From contig NZ_JAGIOO010000001.1 in NCBI RefSeq assembly GCF_017876755.1, positions 8,355,786 to 8,419,785 on the forward strand: 64,000 nucleotides of DNA, in the 5' to 3' direction. Every line of letters starts with the position of its first letter. Within the stretch, counting starts at the first letter, position 1. Below, piece after piece: positions 1-8,571 of this stretch. This stretch comes from Crossiella equi (GTDB taxonomy: Bacteria > Actinomycetota > Actinomycetes > Mycobacteriales > Pseudonocardiaceae). The notes beneath the pieces are model-generated. The model was not told the DNA's origin. It worked only from the letters and a program-made list of their open reading frames with translations, and made no database searches. The translations under genes and the position numbers were made by a program.

Positions 1-99
1 GACGCCCGGGTCGTCACCGGGCGAGGCCGACGCGGAGGTGCCGGAGAGCAGGCCGAGGCCGAGCACGGTGGCCACCAGGGCCGTCATGAAGCGCTTCAC
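1..99 (-). CDS. secreted protein, N-terminal part only
   Basis: Only the first 33 codons are inside the window. They encode a classical signal peptide: KR near the start, a hydrophobic core (TALVATVLGLGLLSG) and a small-residue cleavage region (TSASAS), followed by PGDDPGV. The GTG start overlaps the stop of the upstream protease gene as GTGA (99..96), so the two are translationally coupled and probably form one secretion operon. A second secreted protease is possible from the context, but nothing of a mature domain is visible, so the function is unknown. Confidence 0.7.
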   Translation of the reverse strand, partial: MKRFMTALVATVLGLGLLSGTSASASPGDDPGV

Positions 100-965
100 T
101 GACCGGCCTCCAGTGCGGCGAGGGTGGTGGGGTTCTGGATCCAGCCGCCCAGCTCCGGGTGCGAGAGCTTGGCGTAGACACCGGGGAAACCGGTGGCGGC
201 GCAACCGATGCCGCGGCTGACCACGCCCACCTGGATGAAGGTGTTGCGGGCGGGCAGCGAGACGAACAGCGGGCCGCCGGAGTCGCCCTGGCAGGAGTCC
301 TTGCCGGTGCGGCCCGCGCACAGGTCGCGGTCACTGGTCTCGGGGTAGGAGACCGCGCACTCGTCGTTGGACAGGATCGGGACGTCCACCTCCTGCATGC
401 GGTCGGGGTAGTTGGTCACCCCGCCGCCCGGGAAGCCCGGCTGCGGCTCGGTGTTGCCCCAGCCCGCGGTGGTCACGATCCGGCCCGGGCGCTCCAGCGC
501 GTCGGTGCCCGGGGTGACCAGCTGGACCGGCTTGACCGTGGTGACCGGCGCGTCGAGGGAGAGCAGCGCGATGTCGTAGCTGCCGTCCTCGGCGTACTTC
601 GGGTGGATGCTGGTGAAGCGCACCTTGCGCGCCTCGCCCTGGTTGGCCGACAGCTGCGTGCGGCCCACGATCACCGAGAGGTTGCCCAGCGTCTCGGGGG
701 TGTAGAACTCCACGCAGTGCGCCGCGGTCAGCACCACGCGCGGGCCGATCAGCGTGCCGCCGCAGTTGTGGCGGTCGTAGGCGGTGGGCCCGAAGCGGGC
801 GTCCTGGAGCGTCACCATGAACGGGTACTTGCCGTCGGTCACCGGCTGCCCGCCCACGATGATCCCGGGGTCGCCGGGCGGCGGCGCCGCCGCGGCCGCC
901 CCGGCGGTGGCCACCACACCGAGGGTCGCGGCGAGTACCGCCATGAGGAGACGTCTACCAAGCAT
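96..965 (-). CDS. secreted trypsin-like serine protease (S1 family)
   Basis: Predicted 289-aa exported protease. A signal peptide (residues 1-27, RRLLMAVLAATLGVVATAG) is followed by a short propeptide and the activation site I-IVGG (about 35-39). The chymotrypsin-fold triad is complete: H83 in TAAHC, D131 in DIALL, S229 in GDSGGPL. D223, six residues before the catalytic Ser, is the trypsin-type specificity aspartate, so cleavage after Lys/Arg is expected. Cysteines pair as in S1 proteases (NCGG/AAHC). I chose the ATG at 965 rather than a longer frame because it begins directly with the signal peptide. It is followed by another secreted protein with a GTGA overlap. It acts outside the cell. 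Confidence 0.93.
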   Translation of the reverse strand: MLGRRLLMAVLAATLGVVATAGAAAAAPPPGDPGIIVGGQPVTDGKYPFMVTLQDARFGPTAYDRHNCGGTLIGPRVVLTAAHCVEFYTPETLGNLSVIVGRTQLSANQGEARKVRFTSIHPKYAEDGSYDIALLSLDAPVTTVKPVQLVTPGTDALERPGRIVTTAGWGNTEPQPGFPGGGVTNYPDRMQEVDVPILSNDECAVSYPETSDRDLCAGRTGKDSCQGDSGGPLFVSLPARNTFIQVGVVSRGIGCAATGFPGVYAKLSHPELGGWIQNPTTLAALEAGQ

Positions 966-1251
966 GAGTGCCCCTTTTTCTCCGTGCTGGCAGTGAGGTG
1001 TGCAGACCCCGAACCTGAAGATCGGGTCGGGGGATGCAGGCGACGCTATGCGCCAGCTCACACGGACCACATCAGACGAACGGCCGGACTGGGGGATACC
1101 TTCGGCGTCAGCCGGACGGCCTATGACGGGGGTCACGGTTTGCGGGGTCAACCTCGGCGGTCACCTGCGCGTCTTCACTGTTGGCCCGCTCCCGGTGGCA
1201 AACGTTGGACCACGCCCGCGGTGTGTCCCGACCTTCGTCAGTCGGGTACTC

Positions 1252-1265
1252 GACGAACGTTCGTC
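1252..1265. promoter_or_regulatory. 14-bp perfect palindrome upstream of MFS gene
   Basis: GACGAACGTTCGTC is a perfect inverted repeat about 130 bp before the MFS start at 1395. A weaker repeat, GACAC-4-GTGTC (1280-1293), follows. The 430-bp gap 966-1394 between two divergent genes holds no coding sequence that I can support. The palindrome resembles a TetR-type operator; the cognate regulator is not evident nearby. Confidence 0.45.
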
Positions 1266-1394
1266 CTCCCCGGTCGGGTGACACCCTAGTGTCTCTTCTG
1301 GAACCACACCGGCTCGTTCCGCGTTGGTCCGGGCAGGGAGATAGGGTGGCCGCGCCGGGAGGGGAGTTCCCGGTGCCAGGCAGGGGAGGGCTCG

Positions 1395-2927
1395 ATGGAC
1401 ACCGCAGCCACGGCGGTGGTCTCACGGCGGCGCTGGGCCGTCCTGGTCGTGCTGGCGGTGAGCCTGCTGCTGGTCGCGGTCGACGCGACCGTGCTGCACA
1501 CCGCGGTGCCCTCGCTGGCCGCCGACCTGAAACCCGGCCCGGTCGGGCTGCTCTGGATCATCGACGTCTACTCGCTGCTGGCCGCGCCGCTGCTGATCGC
1601 CTTCGGCACGCTCGGCGACCGGTTCGGCCGCCGCCGCGTGCTCATGCTCGGCTACGTCGTCTTCGGCCTGGCCTCGGTCGGTGCCGCGCTGGCCACCACG
1701 ACCGGCCAGCTCATCGCCGCCCGCGCCGCGCTCGGCATCGGCGGCGCGATGATCATGCCCGCCACGCTGTCCGTGCTGCGGCACATCTTCCCCGACCGCA
1801 AGGAACGCCAGTTCGCCATCGGCGTGTGGAGCGCGGTGGCCGCCGCCGGTGCCGCGCTCGGCCCGCTGCTGGGCGGTGTGCTCGTGGAGTTCTTCAGCTG
1901 GCACGCGGCCTTCCTCGTCAACGTGCCGGTCATGCTCATCACCATCCCGCTCGCGCTGTGGCTGGTGCCCGAGTCGGCCGACCCGGCCAAGGGCCGCTGG
2001 GACCTGCTCTCGGCCGCGCTGTCCGCACTCGGTGTGCTCGGCATCGCCTACGGCATCAAGCAGGCGGGCCACGACGGCATCCTCGACCCGGTCGCCCTGG
2101 TCACCTTCCTCGGTGGGCTGGCGCTGCTGGTGCTGTTCGTGCGGCGGCAGCTGCGCATGGCGAAGCCGTTGCTGGACATGCGGATGTTCCGCAGCGCCAC
2201 GTTCAGCACCGCCGTCGGCTGTGTCGTGCTGGTGATGAGCTCGCTGGCCGGGCTCGGCCTCACCTTCTCCCAGTACCTGCAGTACGTGCTCCAGCTCGGC
2301 CCGCTGGACGCCGGGATCCGGCTGATGCCCGCCATGGTCGCGGCCATCGTCGGCGGCCTGGTCGCCGCGCCGCTGCTGCAACGCTTCTCCACCAGCGTGG
2401 TCACCGCGGGCGGCTTCACCCTCACCGGCCTTTCGCTGGTGCCCGCCGGGTTCTGGCTGGACACCAACGACCACCCGTGGCTGCTCATCCCGTGCCTGCT
2501 CGGCGTGGGCCTGGGTGTCTCCGCCGCCTTCACCGCCTCCTCCGACGCACTGCTGGCCTCCGCGCCGCCCGAACAGGCCGGGGCCGCCGCCGCGGTCGAG
2601 GAGACCGGCTACGAGCTGGGCACGGGCCTGGGCACCGCGGTCGTGGGCACCGTGATGGCCTCGGTCTACACCGCCCACCTCGGCCTCGTGCCCGGCGTGC
2701 CGGACGGGGTGCTGGCCACCGCGCGGCAGTCCATGTCCGAGGCGCACCGCGTGGGCACCGAGCTCGGCGGCCCCGCCGGGGAGGCGCTGCTGGCCGCCGC
2801 CCGCACCGCGTTCGTCGACGGTCTGACCGTCACCCTGGTGATCAGCGCGGTGGTGCTCGCACTCGCCGCGATCGTCGCCTCCCGCCTGCTGCCCAGGCAG
2901 GTCGTCGAAGCACCCGCACACGAGTGA
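1395..2927 (+). CDS. MFS transporter, DHA2 (14-TMS) drug exporter family
   Basis: 510-aa integral membrane protein with the DHA2 pattern: TM1 motif with VDATVLHTAVPSLA, a motif-A-like loop GTLGDRFGRRRVL (about residues 76-88), and PATLSVLRHIFPDRKER after TM4. Length and the pairing of helices fit 14 transmembrane segments, as in EmrB/QacA proton-driven exporters. It probably expels a hydrophobic or cationic compound; the substrate cannot be read from sequence. It starts a same-strand run: the methyltransferase begins 11 bp after its stop. A palindrome at 1252-1265 is a candidate operator. Confidence 0.92.
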   Translation: MDTAATAVVSRRRWAVLVVLAVSLLLVAVDATVLHTAVPSLAADLKPGPVGLLWIIDVYSLLAAPLLIAFGTLGDRFGRRRVLMLGYVVFGLASVGAALATTTGQLIAARAALGIGGAMIMPATLSVLRHIFPDRKERQFAIGVWSAVAAAGAALGPLLGGVLVEFFSWHAAFLVNVPVMLITIPLALWLVPESADPAKGRWDLLSAALSALGVLGIAYGIKQAGHDGILDPVALVTFLGGLALLVLFVRRQLRMAKPLLDMRMFRSATFSTAVGCVVLVMSSLAGLGLTFSQYLQYVLQLGPLDAGIRLMPAMVAAIVGGLVAAPLLQRFSTSVVTAGGFTLTGLSLVPAGFWLDTNDHPWLLIPCLLGVGLGVSAAFTASSDALLASAPPEQAGAAAAVEETGYELGTGLGTAVVGTVMASVYTAHLGLVPGVPDGVLATARQSMSEAHRVGTELGGPAGEALLAAARTAFVDGLTVTLVISAVVLALAAIVASRLLPRQVVEAPAHE

Positions 2928-2938
2928 GAGAGAACGTC

Positions 2939-3532
2939 GTGACCCCTGCCGCCACCGAGTCCGAACCGAAGGTCCGCGAGGGCTGGCGCACCCCGGCCGT
3001 GCTGTACCAGCTGATCAGCCACCCCGTGCTGCGGTTCGTGCTCGGCTGGGACCTGCCCAGCCGGGACGTCGCCAAGTGGGTGCAGCGCGGCAGGACCACC
3101 GTGGAGATCGGCAGCGGCGGCGGGTTCTTCACCAAGGCGCTGCGCGCCCACCTCGGCGCGGGCAACCGGCTGGTCGGCCTCGACCCGGCCGCGGGCGCGC
3201 AGGCCAAGCTCGCCGACAAGCACGCGGGCCTGCCCGGGGCGGAGATGACGCTCATCGCGGGTGACGGCTGCGTGCTGCCCTTCGCCGACAACAGCGTGGA
3301 CACCGTGTTCTTCTCCTACAGCCTGGAGGAGGTGCCCGACCCGCTGGCCGCGGTGCGCGAGGCCGTGCGCGTGCTCAAACCGGGCGGGCAGTTCGTGGTG
3401 TTCCTGTGGCGCCCGGTCATCCTGCACCGCCGCCGCAAGCCCGTCACCGACCTGATGGAGCGCCTGCTCACCCGCGAGCACGCCAGCAGGGGGCCGCAGA
3501 ACCTGCGCCTGTCCTTCCGCAAGCCCGCGTGA
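2939..3532 (+). CDS. class I SAM-dependent methyltransferase
   Basis: 197-aa protein with a Rossmann methyltransferase core. Motif I is VEIGSGGGFFTKAL (about residues 55-68), followed by the acidic end of strand 2 (LVGLDPAAG), then DGCVLPFADNSVDTVFFSYSLEEV and VLKPGGQF, the motif II/III region of Methyltransf_11 proteins. The GTG at 2939 has GAGAGAGAA just upstream; there is no ATG in a better position. It sits between the MFS exporter and a PucR regulator, overlapping the latter by 4 nt (GTGA). The C-terminal tail is short and basic. Substrate is unknown; small-molecule modification linked to export is an inference. Confidence 0.85.
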   Translation: MTPAATESEPKVREGWRTPAVLYQLISHPVLRFVLGWDLPSRDVAKWVQRGRTTVEIGSGGGFFTKALRAHLGAGNRLVGLDPAAGAQAKLADKHAGLPGAEMTLIAGDGCVLPFADNSVDTVFFSYSLEEVPDPLAAVREAVRVLKPGGQFVVFLWRPVILHRRRKPVTDLMERLLTREHASRGPQNLRLSFRKPA

Positions 3533-5085
3533 GCGGTGCCCGCAACCGGCTCGACCGGGTACTCGCCGACCTCGGTACCACCGTGCTCGCCGAGGTCCTG
3601 CCCGGCCGGCCGGACGCGGAGGTCTCCGAGGTCGTCGTGCACGACCCGGCCGAGCCCGTCGACCTCCGCCCGGGCGGACTGCTGCTCGGTGTCGGGCTGC
3701 GCGAGAGGACCGCGATCGCCTCGCTGCTGAGCACGCTCGGCGGCCTCGGCGCGACCGCGCTGCTGGTCAAGGCGCCGGTCCCGGTGGACGAGGCGGTGCG
3801 CGCGGCCGCGGTGGCCGGGGGCGTGGCGCTGCTGGAGGTCTCCGCCGCCGCGTCCTGGGCACACGTGCTGGCCCTGCTGCAGAGCCGGGTGAGCCGTGAC
3901 GAGACCAGCGCGCCCGGCGCCGGGCTGGACGGCGGCGACCTGTTCGCGCTGGCCAACGCGGTGGCGGCGCTGCTGGACGCACCCGTCACCATCGAGGACC
4001 GCTCCTCCCGGGTGCTGGCCTTCTCCGCCGGTCAGGACAGCACCGACGCCTCCCGGGTGGCCACCGTGCTGGGCCGCCAGGTGCCGCGGGTGTGGCAGGA
4101 CCGGCTCACCGAACGCGGGGTCTTCCGCGAGCTGTACCGCAGCACCGAACCGATCTTCGTCGACCTGGGCGACATCGAGGACTCCATCCCGCGCGCGGCG
4201 GTGGCGGTCCGGGCGGGCGAGGAGATCCTGGGCTCGATGTGGGCGGCCGTGCGCGCCCCGCTCACCCCGGAGCGCGGCACCGCCTTCCGCGACGCCGCCC
4301 AGGTCGTGGCCCTGCACCTGATGCGCCAGCGCGCCGGCGCGGACGTGCAGCGCCGTCTGCGGGCCGACCTGCTGGCCACCGTCCTGGAGGGCGGCCCGGG
4401 CGCGGCCGACGCGGCGAGCAGGCTCGGCCTGGCGGGGGAACGGCTGTGCGTGCTGGCCGCCGCCGGTCCGGCCGAGGCGGACCCGGCCGCCCGCGAGGCC
4501 GCCGCCCACCGCCTGTGCGACGCCCTGTCCCTGCACCTGCGCACCACGGTCTCCCGCCCGACCGCGGCCGCCCCGCTCGGCGAGGTCGTCTACGGGCTGC
4601 TGCCGGTCACCGAGGACACCGCGGCCGCCCGCATCGCCGAGGACTTCCGCACCCGCACCGGTACCGCCGTGCGCATCGGCGTCGGCCGGGTCGTGCCGGG
4701 CTGGCCGGACGTGGCGCGCTCCCGGGCCGACGCGGACGCCGTGCTGCGCGCCCTGGGCCCGGCCGCCGGGGTGGCGCGGCTGGCTGACGTGCACCTGGAG
4801 CTGCTGCTCACCCACCTGGCCGACCTGGTCGCGGGGGAGCACCTGCCGGTGCCCAGGCCGGTCCTGGTGCTGCGCGAGCACGACCGCGAGCACGGCACCG
4901 AGTTCGTGGCCACCCTGCTGGCCTACCTGGACGCCTTCGGCGACGTCGGGCAGGCCGCGCGCTCGCTGCACGTGCACCCGAACACCTTCCGGTACCGGCT
5001 GCGGCGGCTCACCGAGATCAGCGGCCTGGACCTGGCCGACGCGCGGGCCAGGCTGAGCGCGCACCTGCACCTGCTGCTGCCCTGA
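3529..5085 (+). CDS. PucR/CdaR-family transcriptional regulator
   Basis: 518-aa cytoplasmic regulator. The C-terminal about 60 residues (LLAYLDAFGDVGQAARSLHV... NTFRYRLRRL) are the PucR-type HTH_30 domain, where a helix-turn-helix reads DNA. A GAF/GGDEF-like central region (about 140-400) precedes it, as in PucR and CdaR proteins that sense purines or sugar acids. The GTG at 3529 overlaps the methyltransferase stop (GTGA), so it is cotranscribed with the exporter. It is followed 81 bp later by the D-amino acid-type cluster, with a 15-bp inverted repeat in the gap, so it may control either group. The ligand is not known. Confidence 0.9.
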   Translation: MSGARNRLDRVLADLGTTVLAEVLPGRPDAEVSEVVVHDPAEPVDLRPGGLLLGVGLRERTAIASLLSTLGGLGATALLVKAPVPVDEAVRAAAVAGGVALLEVSAAASWAHVLALLQSRVSRDETSAPGAGLDGGDLFALANAVAALLDAPVTIEDRSSRVLAFSAGQDSTDASRVATVLGRQVPRVWQDRLTERGVFRELYRSTEPIFVDLGDIEDSIPRAAVAVRAGEEILGSMWAAVRAPLTPERGTAFRDAAQVVALHLMRQRAGADVQRRLRADLLATVLEGGPGAADAASRLGLAGERLCVLAAAGPAEADPAAREAAAHRLCDALSLHLRTTVSRPTAAAPLGEVVYGLLPVTEDTAAARIAEDFRTRTGTAVRIGVGRVVPGWPDVARSRADADAVLRALGPAAGVARLADVHLELLLTHLADLVAGEHLPVPRPVLVLREHDREHGTEFVATLLAYLDAFGDVGQAARSLHVHPNTFRYRLRRLTEISGLDLADARARLSAHLHLLLP

Positions 5086-5144
5086 GTGTGCTCCCGGACA
5101 ACAACCGGGCCGCTTCTTCGTCCGGCAGCACAGGACAGCCCCTG

Positions 5145-5159
5145 GCGTACTAAGTACGC
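5145..5159. promoter_or_regulatory. candidate operator, perfect 7-1-7 inverted repeat
   Basis: GCGTACT-A-AGTACGC is a perfect inverted repeat ending 7 bp before the ATG of the serine hydrolase gene (5167). At this place it would overlap the ribosome-binding or transcription-start region, as expected of a repressor site. The PucR regulator directly upstream is the closest candidate binder, but such TACTAAGTA palindromes are also bound by TetR proteins. Confidence 0.5.
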
Positions 5160-5166
5160 TGAGGGT

Positions 5167-6510
5167 ATGACGCGAATCGACGAGGTCCGGACCTGGCTCC
5201 GGGAGAACCTGCCCGCGCTGGCCGAGAAGCACGGGGTGCCCGGGGCCCAGGCCGCGGTGCTCGTGGACGGGGAGGTCGCCGACGCCGCGGCCGGGCTGCT
5301 CAGCACGCGCACCGGCGTCGAGGCCACCACCGACGCGCTGTTCCAGGTCGGCTCGGTGACCAAGCTGTGGACGGCGACCCTGGTCCTGCAGCTGGTCGAC
5401 GAGGGGCTGCTCGACCTGGACGCCCCGGTGCGCGCGCACGTGCCCGACGCCCCGGACGTCACCACCCGGCAGCTGCTCAACCACACCGGCGGGTTCGAGG
5501 GCGACCTGTTCTTCGACACCGGCCGAGGTGAGGACGCCATCGCCAAGCTGGTGGCCCGGCTCGGCGAGGCCCGGCCGCTGTTCCCGGCGGGGGAGCGCTT
5601 CTCCTACAACAACGCCGGGTACGTGGTGCTCGGCCGTCTGGTGGAGGTGCTGCGGGACAAGCCGTTCGCCCAGGTCCTGCGCGAGCGCCTGATCACCCCG
5701 CTGGGCCTGGCCCACACCGCCTCCGGGGCCGAGGAGGCCATCCTGTTCCGCGCCGCGGTCGGGCACCTGCCCGGTCCGGGCGGTCCGGTGGCCGCGCCGG
5801 TGTGGTCGATCGCGGCCTCCAACGCGCCCGCGGGCAGCCAGCTCGCCATGCGCGCCGCCGACCTGCTGGAGTTCGCCCGCCTGTACCTGGACGGCGGCCG
5901 CGAGGGCGTGCTCAGCGCCGAGGCCGTCGCCGCCCTGCACGCCGCCGAGGTCGAGCTGCCCTACCTGGCCCGCATGCCCACCCACTACGGGCTCGGCTGG
6001 GGCCGGTGGGAGCTCGGCGAGCACGTCGTGGTCGGGCACGACGGCGGCACCATCGGCCAGTCCGCGTTCCTGCGCCTGGTGCCCGCGGCCGGGGTCGCGG
6101 TCGCGCTGCTCACCAACGGCGGGGCCACCGCGGCGCTCTACCAGGACGTCGTGGTGCACCTGGTCCGCGAGCTGACCGGGGTCGAGCTGCCCGCCGCGCC
6201 CGAGCTGCCCGAGGCGCCCGTGCGGATCGACCCGGCGCGGGTGGTCGGGCGCTACGACACGGTGATGGCCCGGTTCGAGGTCACCGTCGACGAGCAGGAC
6301 CGCCTCTGGCTGCGCACCACCCCGCTCACCGAGGAGGCCCGGCAGCTGATGCCCGCCGACGCGCCGCCGGTCGAGCTGGTCGCCCTGCGCGAGGACGTGC
6401 TGCTCACCCGCGAGCGCACGGCCGGCACGCACATGGCCTACGCGGTCATCGGCGAGCCCGGGCAGCCCGCCCGGTTCCTGCACAACTCCCGCGCGCTGCC
6501 CCGGTCCTGA
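5167..6510 (+). CDS. serine hydrolase, class C beta-lactamase / D-aminopeptidase fold
   Basis: 447-aa protein of the Beta-lactamase (PF00144) family. The catalytic Ser-x-x-Lys is S63-VT-K66 (QVGSVTKLW), the YxN motif is Y147-N-N149 (FSYNNAG), and HDGGTIG (about residue 295) replaces KTG. A roughly 100-residue C-terminal extension follows the hydrolase domain. No signal peptide is visible, so it is probably cytoplasmic. It could be an esterase, a D-aminopeptidase or a beta-lactamase homologue; its position upstream of an N-acylamino acid racemase group makes release of D-amino acids from peptides a reasonable inference. The start at 5167 lies 7 bp after an inverted repeat. Confidence 0.88.
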   Translation: MTRIDEVRTWLRENLPALAEKHGVPGAQAAVLVDGEVADAAAGLLSTRTGVEATTDALFQVGSVTKLWTATLVLQLVDEGLLDLDAPVRAHVPDAPDVTTRQLLNHTGGFEGDLFFDTGRGEDAIAKLVARLGEARPLFPAGERFSYNNAGYVVLGRLVEVLRDKPFAQVLRERLITPLGLAHTASGAEEAILFRAAVGHLPGPGGPVAAPVWSIAASNAPAGSQLAMRAADLLEFARLYLDGGREGVLSAEAVAALHAAEVELPYLARMPTHYGLGWGRWELGEHVVVGHDGGTIGQSAFLRLVPAAGVAVALLTNGGATAALYQDVVVHLVRELTGVELPAAPELPEAPVRIDPARVVGRYDTVMARFEVTVDEQDRLWLRTTPLTEEARQLMPADAPPVELVALREDVLLTRERTAGTHMAYAVIGEPGQPARFLHNSRALPRS

Positions 6511-6529
6511 CCCTGGTTGTGCGCCCGCA

Positions 6530-6586
6530 CGAAAACCGGCCGAGTCCTCGTCGGCGTGGACGAGGACTAGGCCGCCCCGGTTTCGC
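6530..6586. terminator. long hairpin between serine hydrolase and M20 genes
   Basis: AGTCCTCGTC (6543-6552) and GACGAGGACT (6559-6568) form a perfect 10-bp stem with a 6-nt loop. Outside it, GAAAACCGG (6531-6539) faces CCGGTTTCG (6578-6586), extending the structure. There is no U tract, so it may be a factor-independent terminator of the high-GC type or an mRNA-stabilising hairpin. Confidence 0.5.
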
Positions 6587-6597
6587 AGAATGACCGG

Positions 6598-7719
6598 GTG
6601 TCCGCTGAACTGCTCGCCCGTGCCACCGCCACCCTGCCCGCGCTCCTGGACGACCTCGGGGAGCTGATCACCTGCGAGAGCCCGTCGAGTGACCTGGCCG
6701 CGCTCGCCCGCAGCGCCGACCTGGTCACCGAACAGGGCACCCGCCTGCTCGGCCAGGCCCCCGAACGCATCGAGCGCGCCGGGGTGCCGCACCTGCGCTG
6801 GCAGTGGGGCGAGCGGCCCCGCGTGCTCGTGCTCGCCCACCACGACACCGTGTGGCCCGTCGGCACGCTGGCCCGGCTGCCCTTCGGCATCACCGACGGG
6901 GTGCTGCGCGGGCCCGCCTGCTTCGACATGAAGACCGGGCTGGTGCAGGCGCTGCACGCGCTGTCCTGGCTGGACTCCCTGGACGGGGTCGCGGTCCTGG
7001 TCACCGGCGACGAGGAGCTCGGCTCGCTCAGCTCCCGCACGCTCATCGAGGACACCGCCCGCGGCTGCGACGCGGTGTTCGTGCTGGAGGCCGCGGCCAA
7101 GGGCGGCGCGCTCAAGACCGAGCGCAAGGGCACCAGCATCTACCAGGTCGAGGTCACCGGCCGCGCCGCGCACGCCGGGCTGGAGCCCGAGCGCGGGGTG
7201 AACGCGGGCATCGAGCTGGCCCACCAGGTGCTGGCCATCGCCGGGCTCGGCGACCCGGAGCTGGGCACCTCGGTCACGCCGACCGTGCTCAGCGGCGGTA
7301 CCACCACCAACACCGTGCCCGCCGCGGCCCGCCTGGACATCGACGTGCGCGCCCGCACGGTGGCCGAGCAGCAGCGCGTGGACAAGGCCATGCACGCGCT
7401 GGCGCCGGTGCTGCCCGGGGCGGAGCTGACCGTGCACGGCAGCCCGAACCGGCCGCCCATGGAGCTGGCCTCGGCCACCGGGCTCTTCGACCGCGCGGTG
7501 CGGCTGGCCCAGGCCATGGGGCTGCCGCCGCTGACCTCGGCGTCGGTGGGCGGGGCCTCGGACGGCAACTTCACCGCGGGCGTGGGTGTGCCCACCCTGG
7601 ACGGCCTCGGTGCCGTCGGCGACGGCGCGCACGCCGAGCACGAGCACGTGCTCGTCGCCGAGATCCCCGGCCGGGCGGCGCTGCTGGCCGCGCTCGTCGA
7701 CGACGTGAGAGGGCTGTAG
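6598..7719 (+). CDS. M20-family metallohydrolase (amidohydrolase/desuccinylase type)
   Basis: 373-aa zinc-dependent hydrolase of the M20 (ArgE/DapE/CPG2) group. Metal-site motifs are visible: H81-x-D83 in LAHHDTVW, the bridging D in GPACFDMKTG (about 109), EE in TGDEELGS (about 140), and a C-terminal His in HAEHEHV. The dimerisation domain lies at about residues 180-290. The GTG start is followed at the 3' end, without gap, by the GNAT gene (7720) and then by the racemase, overlapping. In the known N-succinylamino acid racemase pathway of Geobacillus, an M20 enzyme removes the succinyl group from the L-isomer; the same role is inferred here. Confidence 0.9.
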   Translation: MSAELLARATATLPALLDDLGELITCESPSSDLAALARSADLVTEQGTRLLGQAPERIERAGVPHLRWQWGERPRVLVLAHHDTVWPVGTLARLPFGITDGVLRGPACFDMKTGLVQALHALSWLDSLDGVAVLVTGDEELGSLSSRTLIEDTARGCDAVFVLEAAAKGGALKTERKGTSIYQVEVTGRAAHAGLEPERGVNAGIELAHQVLAIAGLGDPELGTSVTPTVLSGGTTTNTVPAAARLDIDVRARTVAEQQRVDKAMHALAPVLPGAELTVHGSPNRPPMELASATGLFDRAVRLAQAMGLPPLTSASVGGASDGNFTAGVGVPTLDGLGAVGDGAHAEHEHVLVAEIPGRAALLAALVDDVRGL

Positions 7720-8571
7720 ATGATCACGGATGAGACCGTCCTGGAGGCCGCCCGCCGCGATGCCCTCGCCGCCGCGCACGCGGCCGGGCTGGACATCGCC
7801 GAGCTGTCCGAGCTGGCCGACCAGCGGCGCGCCTACCGGCTGTTCCAGGAGATCTGGCGGGCCAAGCCCGGCAGTGAGCCCATGACCGTGGAGCTGATGC
7901 GCGTGCTCGACCACGCGGGCGGCTACGTGGCCGGGGCCTTCCGCGCCGACATCATGGTCGGCGCGAGCGTCGGGTTCCTGGCCGCGCCGATCGGGCGGGC
8001 GCTGCACTCGCACGTGGCCGGGGTCTCCGCACAGGCGCAGGGGCGCTCGGCCGGGTACGCGCTGAAGCTGCACCAGCGGGTGTGGGCGCTGGTGCGCGGC
8101 CTGGACACCATCACCTGGACCTTCGACCCGCTGGTGCGCCGCAACGCCTACTTCAACCTGGCCAAGCTCGCCGCGCTGCCCGCCGAGTACCTGCCCGACT
8201 TCTACGGCCCGATGGCCGACGAGATCAACGACAGCGCGCCCAGCGACCGCCTGCTGGTGCACTGGGACCTGGCCGACCCGGCGGTGGCGGAGGCCTGCGC
8301 ACTGCGCCCGCTCGTCCCGGACACCGCCGGCGCGCGGGCCCTGCTGTCCGAAGTGGACGGACGACCGGTCCGCCACGAGACGACCGCGGCCACCGTGCTC
8401 GTCGCGGTGCCTTCCGACGTGGAGGCGTTGCGCGGCAACGATCCCGGGCTGGCCGCCGACTGGCGCTTCGCCGTCCGCGACACGCTGGGCGAGGAGCTGG
8501 AACGCGGTTCGCGCGTGACCGGCTTCCTGCGCGCCGGCTCCTACGTCATCTCCCGGAAGGACCACGCATGA
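7720..8571 (+). CDS. GNAT-superfamily acyltransferase (COG3375 type)
   Basis: 283-aa predicted N-acyltransferase. The region VLDHAGGYVAGAFR... GRSAGYALKLHQR (about 55-115) matches the GNAT core of the COG3375 group, which often lies beside o-succinylbenzoate synthase/N-succinylamino acid racemase genes. The motif WTFDPLVRRNAYFNLAKL (about 130-147) is characteristic of this group. It begins directly after the M20 stop and its own stop overlaps the racemase start (ATGA), so these three are one translational unit. In the Geobacillus pathway the GNAT adds succinyl from succinyl-CoA to a D-amino acid; I infer the same or a related acyl transfer. Confidence 0.85.
   Translation: MITDETVLEAARRDALAAAHAAGLDIAELSELADQRRAYRLFQEIWRAKPGSEPMTVELMRVLDHAGGYVAGAFRADIMVGASVGFLAAPIGRALHSHVAGVSAQAQGRSAGYALKLHQRVWALVRGLDTITWTFDPLVRRNAYFNLAKLAALPAEYLPDFYGPMADEINDSAPSDRLLVHWDLADPAVAEACALRPLVPDTAGARALLSEVDGRPVRHETTAATVLVAVPSDVEALRGNDPGLAADWRFAVRDTLGEELERGSRVTGFLRAGSYVISRKDHA

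Noticed and set aside
3316-8565. Very long open frame (over 1700 codons) on the - strand
   Set aside because: It is antisense to five genes with clear families; in high-GC DNA the opposite frame often stays open. Its composition (His/Gln/Arg/Gly) is that of an antisense frame.
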